In this document: piece after piece, positions 34,101 to 45,677 of the stretch
How the letters are laid out: every line of letters starts with the position of its first letter
Position numbering within the stretch: position 1 is the stretch's first letter
NCBI GenBank assembly: GCA_963575645.1
Contig: OY754464.1
Span: 27,543,501 to 27,607,500, forward strand
From: Xanthostigma xanthostigma
Lineage: Eukaryota > Arthropoda > Insecta > Raphidioptera > Raphidiidae
DNA: 64,000 nucleotides
Direction of reading: 5' to 3'
Made by a program: the position numbers and the translations under genes
The notes under the pieces: generated by a model
What the model saw: only the letters and a program-made list of their open reading frames with translations
Told to the model about the DNA's origin: nothing
Database searches by the model: none

Positions 34101-37100
34101 TGTTATTAGAGTTCCGTACCTCAAAAGAAAAAAAAAACCGAACCCAACGGCCTTATGGAATCACACGTTTGTTTATTTATTCTTGCTTGTCACAGTCAAA
34201 CTGAAATTTGTATCAAGCTGAAATTTGACATAGTTGTAAAACTTACATATTTTCCAATAGTAAGAACCTAAAAAATACTTTTCCGTAAAGGGAAGGGTTT
34301 AAGTTGATCACTCAAAAAAAATTATATTCTTGATGTAGAATAGCATTCAAAAGAAAAATATTTTTTCGTATTTTTATGTTACACTGTTTTCGAAATTTTC
34401 CTGAAAACTTATTTTGAAAATTGAGTCTCCTCCTCTATTTTCAAAACTAGTACAGGTAAAATTTCGAGAAAAAACTAGTGGTGTTAGAGGTGTACATTGT
34501 ACATATACTTTACACAAAATGATTATAATGTTTTTAACAAAGACGAGTAATATGTGTGATAGTACTGAACTCTTAATGCGCGAGTTTAACTCATACTCAT
34601 GTTGTTTTTTTTTATTGAATTTTGAGTACATTCCTCAAAACGAGGAGCCAGTTCATACAATTTCCCAGACCGGTTGTAACTTGTTAGTTCTTCACTGGGT
34701 TTTACTTTTGTTTATAAATTACTTCTACTGTTTATTGACAGATGAAAGTTTGGCATATCGCGTTTGTCTACTATTGTTAGAGCTGCATATTGTTACTCAG
34801 CAACCCGACAAAGTACTCAGTCTCATAACCTACATGGAAAATAAACTCGTTAACACCGAAACACCGACAAGTTCTACTGGCGAGAAAGAAATTAAAATTT
34901 TGAAAAAAGAAGCAAAAGAGAAAAAGGTTTGTGAATCACGTCAAGTACTTACATTTTAATTTTTATTACTTCTTTTACACAAGCAAAGTAATATTAATTT
35001 TTTTTTAGAAAATCGATAGTCCGAAAGAAATATTTCAGTCGAAATTAGCACATTGCCGAGTTCGGTGTAATCTTATGATGCACTCTTTAAAATTGGTTGA
35101 ACGAAATTTAAAAAATCTCAAAGGAACGGTATGTATAAAAAAAATGTAGACAAAATATAAAAATCTTTGATTAACGTCTAATTAGAACTCTTCAATAAAT
35201 AAAATTATCGACCAATTTTTCAGACAATATATTAACAAAAAATATAATTAATACATTAACGTTTTGATCCGGATTTGGATCTTCTTCAGAACGGATCTAA
35301 AAATATAAAAAATAATTAATATTTAGTTTCTATTTATTTTTAATGTAATTCGTGAAAGATGTATTAATTATATTTTTTGTTAATATATTGTCTGAAAAAT
35401 TGGTCAATAATTTTATTTATTGACAAAATATAAAATATATATTATTTTCTCTTTTGTTTTAGACGACCGCAGTGCAGTATTTGAAAGCGAATTTGGAATA
35501 TCTCAAAGGGGAATACAATAGTGCTATTAAAATCATGCAAACTATTCCGCCTAACGAACTAGATTTCAAGTATGTATTTTATACAAATTGCTGACCGTGA
35601 CTGCCGTTCATAGAACTTTAACATTTGAAATCAATCTTTGATAATTTCTTGCTTCCCTGTGTAAAAAATGTATTTGATTGTTTAATTGGTCGTCTACGAC
35701 TTCAACGGCGGTCATCAGCATCAAATATCATTTATATGATCATAATAATAATAATAAATTTATTTCAATAAATATAGTACAAATATTATATAAATTGCTA
35801 TCTTATGTATGAAATTGATCCACCATTAAAACTCTTTAATATGTTTGTAGGGATGTGAAAAAATAATCGATTTTTATTTTAATTGATTATTTTTTTCTTA
35901 TAATCGATTTTTTATAATCGATTTTATTTATGACAATAATCGATTTTTAATGAATTGATTATAAAAATTACACATTTTAATCGATTTTTGTAAATGGTGC
36001 CATCTGGGCGACAAACGATTCTTTTTAGTTTTTTGATTCTTTAAATTCAAAGTTTAAAGCATGATTTGTTTTGTATTTTAATTTTCATACCAAAAACTTG
36101 TCGTTTTGCTTTGGATTCTTATCGTTTGGTTTTATTTTTATTGTAAATTACAATTTGTAATAAAATGTCAAATTGTACTAGAAATTGTTTCAACAATTCT
36201 AATCTGTATCAATAACCATAAGGTTGTCATTTTGGTTATTATTATTATACTTACCATTTTAAATGATTTTCATTCTAATAAATTTTTAATAATATTCTCT
36301 TAGTTTTGTTATTATACAGAAAAAATCGATTTTTCTACAAAAATCGATTATTTCTTTTAAAATCGATTTTTTAAAAATCGATTTATATTCAAATTAAAAA
36401 AATCGATTATTAATTAATCGATTTTTTTCATTCAATGTCACATCCCTATATGTTTGTCCAATCAAGTGCTGTAATGTTTGCAGACAAAATGGAGAATCGT
36501 CTGCCATTTTGTTTTACAACAATATGGGTGTCTTACATCATGCAATGGGAAAACCACACTTGGCGTGCTTCTATTTTCAACGGGCGATTAAAGAAAATGA
36601 TAATACTTCAACGCTGTTCCCAAAACCAGATTCTAGTAAGTGAATTTTGAATTAAGCACAAATTATATAAAGTATAAGAATTTAAAATTGAGTAAATTCA
36701 TATTTTTTAAAATGAATGAAATATCGATAGAACAGTGTTTTTAGTTAATATATTTTGTTAGATGAACCGTTGTCAAATCGAGCGCTCTTCACATTACGAG
36801 GCTCACGGAAACACGAGCTGATATTCAACTTGGGGGTGTCACTTCTTCATGCAGGCAGATCGACAGATGCATTCGATTGTCTAGTTATGGCCGCTCAACG
36901 CTATCATCGCAATCCGAGACTCTGGTTACGATTGGCCGAATGTTGCATACAGGCACATAAAATGGTAAAAATATACTTATAAAACAGTTAATTGTGTTGC
37001 AATAAATGTTCGTTGGTTTCCTCTTTTTGAAAATGACGCGAGACGCATGGGCACAGCTTATTTATTGGGCGTGTTTGGCCGAAGTAAGTACTTACAAAAC

Positions 37101-40100
37101 TTTGTAAGCCAGTTAGCATAAAAAAATTAAAGTCTTACAATTTGACTTTAGCGCTTTTTGGCCAGGTCAGACTTACTGGCTTGACATAACTCAAAACACT
37201 GGTTTACGTTATATCCCGTACATAACCTCATAGACTGAATATAATTGACAGTACTAAATTTATCAATATAATTTAATTCATGTAAATAGTTGCAAATGGA
37301 TAAATGACAGGTCTGCTCCTGTCTGTTTTGTTTACATCAGCAATAAGCAAAATGGCGTCTTATATTAAACCATGCTTACTGCGTTAGCACTTATTTTGTG
37401 TTCCGGCCAAAAATTTTGTAAGTATAGTGAGTGACTTACTAAATTTAGTAAGTACTTACTTCGGCCAAACACGCTCATTGACTGCGTGTGCGATGTGCGC
37501 ATGCGCCTGAAAATTTTAATGGAAATCTTCAAGAAGAAAAAACCAACAGGCACCCAATGTACACATATTTATTATGTTATTCCAGAGTAACAAATTCGAT
37601 TTTGATTCAAAACGACAAGAAAATATAATGGCAGGGCAAATCGGAAAAGGAAACCATAAAAAAATTATTCTCACAACAAATCTATCGAATGACAAAAAAT
37701 ATAGGTAATTTTGCTCACACTTATTTAATCATAAACAAAACGCAAGAAGTCGGCGTTTTTATAAGTATGTAATTTATTTTAAGTGCCGAAAGTCAATCAT
37801 ATGCAGTCCCGATGCCGACATTGGAATTTGCTTCTCTGTGTCTTCGTAACGCACTATTGCTTTTGCCATCGAAATCCGCACCCGTAGTTCGGCCATCGAC
37901 ATTACTCAGTCCGCCAGGCGCGCCGCCCACTCAACCGACAGAATCAACCCTAGCTCCGTCGTCGCCGCCTACGGGCTCAGAAATGGACCGTTTACGGTGT
38001 TCAATCCTAACTGCTAGTGCCTACGTTTCGTTGTGTTTAGGAGACTACGTTATGGCTCTACAGCATGCCACATCGTTGCTCGATGAAACGTGTTTATCGG
38101 GGGCACACAAGTTAGTATACTGTTATATAAAAATAACGCATTTATTTGATAAAAAAATAGTTATACACGTAGGTATTTAATAATAGATTAATAACTGATA
38201 ATGGTAATAAATTAAGGAGGTTGATCCGTTACAGTCCCAATCAAAAGTAAGTCGAATTCTAAATGGGAACTTTCATAGTTTATAAGTCGATGATACCAAT
38301 AAATTATTGTTATAAAGGCATAAATAAATATTTTTTTTTAATATTAATTAATTATTTCAGTACTTTATACTTAATGGACTAACTTTTGTATTTTTTTTGT
38401 ACAAAGTTAGGTTAAAAAAAATACATTTATGTAAATATCTGTATTTTACATATTTTTTGCAGTAAATAATTGAAAAAAGAAATTAGAAGTAATAAAAATT
38501 AAAATTCAATCATTAAAAAGTTGAAAATTCAGTTAAAATTGTTAAATCTGTCAAGAATAAAAGTCCATAATCGAAAAGTGCTAAGATTTAATAATTTTTT
38601 TTATTGATTAAAAGTCTCCTAATTAAATTGGAAAAAATATTAAAATATACGTAAGACATCGATGCTTTACATAGATAATTTTTGGAACTGCTGACATTAT
38701 TTGGTTATTTGCAAAAAATTAAAATGAACAGTTTGCATGCTAGCTTGACATATTTTCCATAAGACTACATGTAAAAGTTTTTTTTAATTTTTAACTTTAT
38801 AAATCTCCTAATGATTTTGGATTTTTTACAGAAAATTTTGTCATAAAAAAATCTATTAAAAAAACTTTATTTCAGATTTTTTTCATTATCTTCGTAAAAC
38901 GGCTCAACCTCCTTAATTTGAAAAAAATAAGTACTATAGTATCCCTCTGAATTCTCAAAGTAATTTTCGTCTCCACACAACTTTTAATAAAAAGGTCGTC
39001 TCATGTATAAAAATTTAATAATTTTTAATTTTGAACAGTGCGTATTATTCCTGATACATAAACAAAATAATCAAATCTTTGATTAACGTCTGATTACTCT
39101 GAAAAATTGGTCCATAAGTAAACCAACTTTATCATTCTTATATCTTTTCTCTTAATTGCAAATAAGAATTGATGAAGTATATTTTTAAATGCTGAAAGTA
39201 AACTTCCATAATATAATGACACACTTCTTTATCTATAGAAAGAGATGTATATAAATTATCTTCCTTTGATTTGCTTTCAATTTTACAAACCAACACTTTT
39301 GGGAATATATTCTATTATAAAAAAAGCTTTCAAAAAATTCTCAAAAAAATTGTTTCATAACCTATGTGTAATCTAGATTACAACAAAAAAAAATTGTGGG
39401 TCGGCCCCATTCACTCAACACTAATCTGCATTTTGCTGTTCACTTGACTCCACTCAATTACGTGACTGATCTAATTCTACTGTTCGACTGTTTGCGCTTG
39501 TTTTTAACTTAGTGTGTCATATCGCGTCTCGATCTGTTTATAAAAAGATTCATTATGACTTTCGAATAAGGATTTATTTTAAATTTTAAGTACGACTGAG
39601 TTTATCTATATATATATATTTCTTCTGTCCATGTGTATGTAACTGAACTCCTCCTAAACGGCTGGATCGATTTTGATGAAATTTTTTGTGTGCGTTCAAG
39701 GGGATTCGAGAATGGTTTAGGTTCACAATTTGGTCCACTGGAAAATGTTTTTTTAATTAATTTTTAGAAAATAAGCTTCTATTCAGGTGAAATGCACTAA
39801 CTAAATATATTCATATTAGCGTTGAGAGTAAACAACGTCGGATGGCTCAATTGGTAGAGCGTGCGACTGTCAATATCAGGGTCGTGGGTTCGAGCCCCAC
39901 GTTGGGCGAAACTATTTTTAATTTTTTTTTATTTTCCACATTGCTTTAAATTTATTTTAATCTTATTTAATTAATTAAAAAAAAATATTAGTTTAAAAAA
40001 GTATAAATACTGCTTTTTATCGTCAAAAACTTTTGAACGGTAACTCCAATCATCATGAAATTTGGACACAACATTCATCTCGGTAAACTAAGATGAATGT

Positions 40101-43100
40101 GTGTACTCATGTTCCTCTCTTCCCCATTCGTTCTTTTACACCCGGGTGAAACCGGACGGGACCGCTAGTGTAATTATAAATATATATATTATGTGTGTGC
40201 AAAGTTTTGTTAAGTATTGAAAAATGCCAAAAATTTAGTAAGACGTTTCGAATGTATTTTCAGATTGCTGGGACACCTATATGCAGCCGAAGCGTTCGTA
40301 CTGATGAATAAAATTTCCAGTGCAATCGATCACTTAAATATCGAAAATATTAAAGATATTTCCGTGATTCATTCAAAAGAGGAAATTGAATCTGAAGAGA
40401 AAATATCTGTTAAAACTGCACCGCCATCTTGTAAGTAAAATAATAGGTGAATTTGTTAAAACTGTTCTGGAACTCTCCGAACTGGGCTATTAGACTAATC
40501 GGAATATTGTTAGTTGTGACTAGAATTCGATTTTCCAACAAAAAGATTCATTACTAAAATCAGACCTGAGTGTGCGCTCTGTGATTTTGTCAAAATATAC
40601 ATTTAGTCTTCAAGGGGGTGATCAGTCCTGAAATTACTAACTCTAAACCTGGAACTGCTAAAACCAAGTTCAAAAAGTCCGAGAACTTGACCAATAAACC
40701 TTTAGTTGGAAAAGTTTTGTAGTTCTGAGCTTATAGAACCAGTTCAAAACAGCATCAACATACATCTAATGTTTGTTCTGGTAATTCAGCAAAAAAATTG
40801 GTTGTCTGTAAAGTCGGTTTACGGACGATAGTTTTACGTGATAACGTATTTCGCTCGAATATCATATTTAATAATACATAACCTAAATTTTAGTAGCTGT
40901 CAAACTATATTTTTACCGACTAATAATTTGATCAACCAAAGCAAAATACATAGTTTTAAGCAATTATAAAAGACATTTAAAAGAATGTATAATATATATT
41001 ATATATTTGTTAACAAACCGTATAATTTATCTGACCATCTGTCAGATGTAGCTTTCGCTGGAACAGCCGAAAAAAATGTTGAACGCACACTACTCTCTGA
41101 CGTCACGCGAGAAGAGAGAGACTATCGCTTATATCGCGCTCTCGCTTGCGGAACGTTACTCTTTTTCGTGCGTGCAGCTGGTGTTTCATCAATTTATAAG
41201 ACGTTATCACGTGAAAATACCATTTTCGAACCGGTTTAACATTTTTTTCCAGCATGGTTTCCAAATACGTTGGGGACAACTCATGCAGTACTGCGCTACA
41301 ATTTGGCTGTGGCGTTGGCAATTAAAGGCGATTACGAAAAAGCGGCCGAAACATTGAAGCAAGTCTGGCGATCGAAGAGCGCCACAACGCAAATCCCGAT
41401 ACACGTTGTCATGTTGTTGTTGTACGTTGAACTGCAGTTAGGTAAGCAGAGATTGTAGATTATAGATGCGTTAGCGTCGAGTAAGGCCGGCCGTACACGG
41501 ACAACTTTAAGCAATCGAAAGTGGCAAATTACAGATCTACATAGAATATATTCCACTGACATACACACGATCGCACCGAACTGTCATGTAGTCGAGCAGT
41601 TGCAACACATTTAAAGAACTGCTTGAGCTGCTGACTGCTCATGAGTATGGTTATCTAGACCGGGGGTGGCCAACTTTTCTGTATATAAGATCTACTTTTT
41701 ATCTTAAAAGTGTGTCGCGATCAACTTGTTGTCATAGGCGTAGTCTAAGGAGGAAGAAGAGGTGTGAAATGCATACTATGTATATAGTATGTAAACACGT
41801 AAGGTGCACATAGGGAAATTAACATTGGAAAAAAAATGACTGGATCTGAATGAGCCTTGAAATCTTGTTTTTCAATTTGACAGATAATATTCTTTTGCAA
41901 AATGAATGTGTATACTACTGAAGAAAATATTCAAATGATTACAACATAATCGGACTTTTTTTATTAATGGGACATTAACTTCCCAAAAAAAATACTTAAA
42001 TATGGTGCGAGATCAAATATCTCCGCCTATTCATGTTGAACCTAAAGACATTGGGTCACTGATTTACCAACGCGCATACGTCATACCAGTCAGACAATTT
42101 TTGAATGAAATGTTTCCAAACAGATGGAGTTGTTTTTTTGTTTTATTTTTGTACAAAAAAATTAAAATAATGATTTATAAGAGCTTTTTATTATTAAAAA
42201 AGCCAAGTAAAATAAAAATAAATCAAAATAAAATAGAAATCCCCAAGATTATATCAGATAAGCAGGGGGTCTACCCAAAACTGAAAAACATGGCAAGTGG
42301 TCTACGAGACAAAAAAGTTTGGGGACCTCTGGCTTAAGCAGTTGACAATTGACTACTCGAGCTGTTCGTGCATGCGTTGTTCGACATGTAACTGCTCAAA
42401 CAGTCCGCGTACGGCCGGCCTAAGCAGTTGCTTACTAAAGAAAATGAAGAGCACTGTGATTGAAAACTATAAAAACAGTTTAGTCATTTCTTAACCACGG
42501 CAATGTATCGTTTCGTGAGACATGCTTTCATCTACGAAGTCATAATCAGGAGAACCAGCTCGAGCGTAGCAGTGGACCGATATCTGTCGCATGAACCAAT
42601 ATGGCGTCAGCTACTGGGTAACGTACACATGTTCATGGCTTGCATGACTGTAGTGTCTGTGACAACTTTGGTTACTATGACGAAAACAGGTGGAAAGAAC
42701 GGAAGTTTTCCCATCTCGCGTGCGCCAGAAAACAGTCCAACTCGAAACACAGCAAGCATAGAAAGCTAGGTCTCCTGATTAGAACAAATCATCAATCTAA
42801 GAGCTATAAGTGATTAAATAACAAGCATACTCAGAATTTTTTATCCGTGGGGGAGGGGGCGAGAGTTATGAGGGTAAACCATACTGCAATTAGGTCATAA
42901 AAGATAGTTCAAAAGTTTTGTAAGTGCATTTCGGGAAATTTTTAGGCGTCAAAGTTCAATAACGGGAAAAAAGGGGATTAGTATGAAGTAAGCTGGATGA
43001 ATTTTTACATTTTTTTCTGAAGGAAGTATGGCTCTCGAAATATACATTCAATAATAAAATTGTTGTGAAGTGATTCAGTTGTTTTATTAAATGTTTACTA

Positions 43101-43447
43101 TGCTGTAGCTCTGAAATAGTAGAGAGTGAGTCATCACTATAATGCGATTCACGTAAACAATTTAAAGCATACCCGTCCCATACATAAAAACTGTGCCGCT
43201 TATATTGTAAAGTATAGGTGTATAAATTCCTTGTACAATGTACGAACTGAACTATAATTATTTGAAAAACGTTTTTCAGAGCTTGATGTAGTGACGAATT
43301 AAAAATGAAAGACCTTTGTTAACAATAGAAAAAAGAGAGCTCTGGTTGTCTTATGATAAAGCTAACAGATTATTTCTTTTTCCTTTTCCAGGACACACAG
43401 AATGGTCGAGAACGTTGATCAAGCAACACTGTCAAATGTATCGATAG
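31138..43447 (+). CDS. CNOT10: CCR4-NOT transcription complex subunit 10
   Basis: CNOT10 is a TPR-rich non-catalytic subunit which, with CNOT11, docks on the N-terminus of CNOT1 in the deadenylase complex. Thirteen exons: 31138-31226, 31619-31775, 33905-34046, 34742-34926, 35009-35128, 35463-35569, 36484-36635, 36762-36964, 37586-37704, 37784-38110, 40264-40430, 41253-41441, 43392-43447; all phases agree and give 670 aa (human about 744). Family landmarks are KGNYTACIQQLNRL, EDVEQCVAQYNLAVLLYHQ, FYNNMGVLHHAMGKPHLACF, LEFASLCLRNALLLLP and LLGHLYAAEAFVL. Exon 9 (SNKFDFDSKRQENI onwards) is poorly conserved. The last exon adds only 18 residues, ending MYR. A polyadenylation signal follows at 43476. 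Introns are packed with transposons, two of which sit just before splice acceptors. Confidence 0.95.
31977..32040. repeat. 'GGGTTCCG' repeat fragment
   Basis: AGGGTTCCGATGAAAAAACG followed by GGAACC and ATAAGATCAC resembles an abundant repeat I recall from lepidopteran and other insect genomes. Other fragments are at about 22175 and 34110. Confidence 0.4.
32222..33366. repeat. Cluster of foldback-derived modules
   Basis: Pieces of the 16096-16306 module (GTAAAGTCGGTTTACGGACG; ACGTTATCACGTC), the 17830 segment and the 14341 repeat recur here in CNOT10 intron 2 in a shuffled order, with a 264-bp element inserted at 32860. Confidence 0.7.
32860..33123. mobile_element. TAA-flanked miniature element
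   Basis: Inverted ends of about 34 bp (TGGCCCCTCTACACTAGTGG) flanked by TAA (32857-32859, 33124-33126), inserted in a foldback-derived module. Non-coding. Confidence 0.8.
35199..35416. mobile_element. Palindromic miniature element, copy 2
   Basis: Same family as 6757-7031 (arms ATAAAATTATCGACC). Its loop arm is partly deleted. It lies in CNOT10 intron 5, about 45 bp before exon 6. Confidence 0.72.
35849..36447. mobile_element. ATCGATT-rich inverted-repeat element
   Basis: The ends AGGGATGTG are flanked by a 10-bp direct repeat ATATGTTTGT (35839-35848, 36448-36457). Both arms consist of many ATCGATTTTT units. It ends 36 bp before CNOT10 exon 7. The duplication length would suit a Mutator-like element, but the class is unproven. 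Confidence 0.75.
37066..37477. mobile_element. Miniature inverted-repeat element
   Basis: Inverted ends TGGGCGTGTTTGGCCGAAGT and reversed TGAGCGTGTTTGGCCGAAGT, each followed by AAGTACTTAC. It lies in CNOT10 intron 8. Confidence 0.75.
38216..38912. mobile_element. TTAA-flanked inverted-repeat element
   Basis: Ends GGAGGTTGATCCG and reversed GGAGGTTGAGCCG, flanked by TTAA on both sides (38212-38215, 38913-38916). TTAA is the piggyBac target, but no transposase is present, so the class is tentative. It lies in CNOT10 intron 10. Confidence 0.55.
39605..40167 (+). mobile_element. Second Helitron-like element with tRNA-like core
   Basis: Begins TCTATATATATATATTTC with a 5' part unlike that of the 2017 element, but its 3' half (from about 39770) matches that element and ends in a GC hairpin and CTAG before T. 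It lies in CNOT10 intron 10. Confidence 0.7.
39837..39908 (+). pseudogene. Decayed tRNA-like sequence
   Basis: Matches the tRNA-like sequence at 2275-2348, with intact T arm and B box (GGGTTCGAGCCCCAC). The anticodon position now reads GTC and the acceptor stem is broken. Confidence 0.6.
40798..41215. repeat. Foldback-derived module beside exon 12
   Basis: Its two ends (GTAAAGTCGGTTTACGGACG and GACGTTATCACGTG) match the 16096-16306 module, with unique sequence between. It ends 37 bp before CNOT10 exon 12. Confidence 0.65.
41661..42331. mobile_element. hAT-like insertion nested in the TAA element
   Basis: Starts CGGGGGTGGCCAAC, close to hAT ends, and finishes AGTTTGGGGACCTCTG, like the right end of the hAT at 45294-48388. 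I could not see a matching 8-bp duplication, so the boundary is approximate. Confidence 0.5.
41786..42124 (+). pseudogene. Tc1/mariner-type transposase fragment, copy 2
   Basis: Encodes RTFFINGTLTSQKKYLNMVR and DQISPPIHVEPKDIGSLIYQ, nearly the same as the copy at 22614-22951. It lacks the region of the catalytic Asp. Confidence 0.55.
42503..42769 (+). CDS. Unidentified 88-codon reading frame in the last CNOT10 intron
   Basis: I do not recognise it. The frame starts MYRFVRHAFIYEVIIRR, has a hydrophobic stretch (HMFMACMTVVSVTTLVTM, about residues 43-60) that could span a membrane, then a polar tail ending TASIES. Composition is more protein-like than in the random AT-rich frames nearby, and the DNA is less AT-rich. 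It lies just outside the TAA element. It may be a nested small gene, an unrecognised exon or chance. Confidence 0.3.
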   Translation: MYRFVRHAFIYEVIIRRTSSSVAVDRYLSHEPIWRQLLGNVHMFMACMTVVSVTTLVTMTKTGGKNGSFPISRAPENSPTRNTASIES

Positions 43448-45293
43448 TGATAATATATTGTAGAAGGTAGTTTTTAATAAAACACATTTAATTTTTTTAA
43501 TTCAACAATTTTTTTTATACTTTTGCCATGGATAATTACGAATATGCAAAAGTCTTGCTTTTTATAATATCGATGATACAGAGAAAGAAAGAAAAAAAGT
43601 TAAGATAGTCAAGCCTCTTTTCATGCGGTAGACATTCCACAAAAAAACAGCATATAAAAAATTGCACAAGATATTACTTAACCCTTTCCCAGTTAGCAGC
43701 CAGGCGATGTGTTGGTGTAAGTATGGAGGTGAAGAAACCAATTGAATTGTGTTTTAACAACGTATGCGGGAGATTTAAGTTGGTATGTGCGATCTTCCAC
43801 TCTGCCCACTGCATTTTACGTTATACGGAATCCAGTGTGCAAATGTAAAACTGGTGAAGGGGCTATTTATCATATGTTATTCTTGTGTCCATTATAAGTA
43901 CATACATTTAAAAGCTAATACATTTGGCAACTGGCCAAAGACGAGACAGGCCATATTATATATATAAAAGAAAATGGTTCATCACAAACAGAATTAACGT
44001 CCATTTCATCCTCGTTTATTATTTCCTTTGACAATATTAATTTCAATGATTTAATCATTAAAAAAATTACAAAGAGGTTAAACAAAAATAAAACGGAAAC
44101 CCTGACCACATAACCTCAAATCCAAATCTTCTTGGTTTCCGGGCTTGTATGCCGTGGTCCATTGGTATTTCTACCTGACGTTTCGTCTACAACTGCGGTA
44201 GATATTATCAAAGGCGATGTGGTAGCGGGCGAAGTGTCCTTCTAGGATGCTTACAGCAGAATTGCGCACCTTAGACTATATTATAGGGATACTACATGCG
44301 TATTAATATCTATAGTCCTGACTTGTAAAGTATTTGAGTAAAAGTATCTTGAAAATACAAATACTTTTCTAGTATTTGTATTTCAAATACTTTTAAAAAG
44401 TATTTTTTACAAATATATGCTTGACAAATACTAGTATTTAAATACTCAATGAATAAGAGTACCTATTTGTATTTAAATACTTTTAAAAAGTATTTTTTAC
44501 AAATCTATAGTCTAATCTAAAGATATTATTAATTTAAGCATTGACTAAAATATTAGTTAATGATTTAAGTGACTTTTATTCATCTGAAACCCGCATGTGT
44601 ATCTAATATCTACAGTCTAAGCTGTAAAAAAGATTAATTTACTTTATATCTGTCTTCATTACATATCAGTTATACTATAAGTTTTAAAATTTCCCGCCAT
44701 GCCATTCCGTTTTTCTACGTGCTGGTTCCCCATGGACCACAATTTGGGGAAATTTTAAAAACGGAAACCTGATTTTTATAAATTAACATTAAAAAAAATT
44801 GTAATTATTGGAGAAAAATGTATGATTAACATATTGAATCTTAAACGTCAATTGTATCGAGTTGAGATGATTAAATGGGATTTATATACAAAGTTAGGTT
44901 AGTATTTTATGTTATTTCCGATGATTTTTCGTCAAATTATGCTCCATGGGGAACAAGCCAGGTCAAAAAAACGGAATGGTCAATGGCGGGAAATATGAAA
45001 TTTTCTTATAATCAAAACAGACATAATATTAATATATATTTATCAATGTATAATATCAATATTATTTGTTATTCAGTTTCACTACCAAACAAATCAAAAT
45101 TCAATAATTGCCAGAAAATAGCAATTTACATTTAAAAATCGGCCTTGGTACACCCGGCAATGCGGCATCATGATATACACCAGCTGTTTACTCTGGTAGT
45201 TATTTATCTCTGCTTTGGTTTTCCTTTCTACTATGGAACCCTCCATACTTTCTACATGTGAAACCTGCCGCGTGTGCACCATGGTCTATGGCA
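43448..45293. other. CNOT10-borealin intergenic region, left part
   Basis: Holds a CNOT10 polyadenylation signal (43476), a dispersed fragment with CTGACGTTTCGTCTACAAC (about 44170-44220), AT-rich AAATACTTTTAAAAAGTATT repeats (44330-44510) and the palindrome at 44685-45004. No gene is seen. Confidence 0.5.
44685..45004. mobile_element. Miniature inverted-repeat element
   Basis: Arms with TTTCCCGCCAT, CATTCCGTTTTT and GGTTCCCCATGGA on the left and their reverse complements on the right, in mirror order. Confidence 0.65.
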
Positions 45294-45677
45294 GTGATTC
45301 CCAAAGTGGTCTATATCGACCCCCAGGGGTCGACGACAACTTACAAGGGGTCCATGTCAACGGGAAAAAAAATTGGGGGTCCATGAAATGAAAATGGGGG
45401 TCAACGATAGTGAATCTCCTAACAAAAAAAGAAACAGACAAGACATCGTTAACTGAAGAGATTTAAGATTAAATCTAACTAAATTGATGCCAAATGTTGA
45501 AAATTTATTATTAAAGCATTAGGTTCATCCTTCACACTAAAAGCATTTATTTTTTTCTTAGTTATTTTATGTAACAGATATTTTTTAATTTGAATATAAT
45601 AAATGTATAAAACTAAACATTTCACACTACATTTCACTACCGTTATAAATTTAAATCGTTAAAAGTGAGTAGCACTA

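Larger units (their letters stand above)
41485..42420. mobile_element. TAA-flanked GGCCGGCC-ended element with nested insertion
   Basis: Inverted ends GGCCGGCCGTACACGGAC and reversed GGCCGGCCGTACGCGGAC are flanked by TAA (41482-41484, 42421-42423). A second element (about 41661-42331) is nested within it. It lies in the last CNOT10 intron. Confidence 0.75.

Noticed and set aside
34414-34959. 181-codon frame as a separate gene
   Set aside because: Only its last part (from 34742) is CNOT10 exon 4; the upstream part is intron read-through.
41661-42331. Firm 8-bp duplication for the nested hAT-like element
   Set aside because: The flanks ATCTAGAC and GCTTAAGC do not match, so its ends and class remain approximate.
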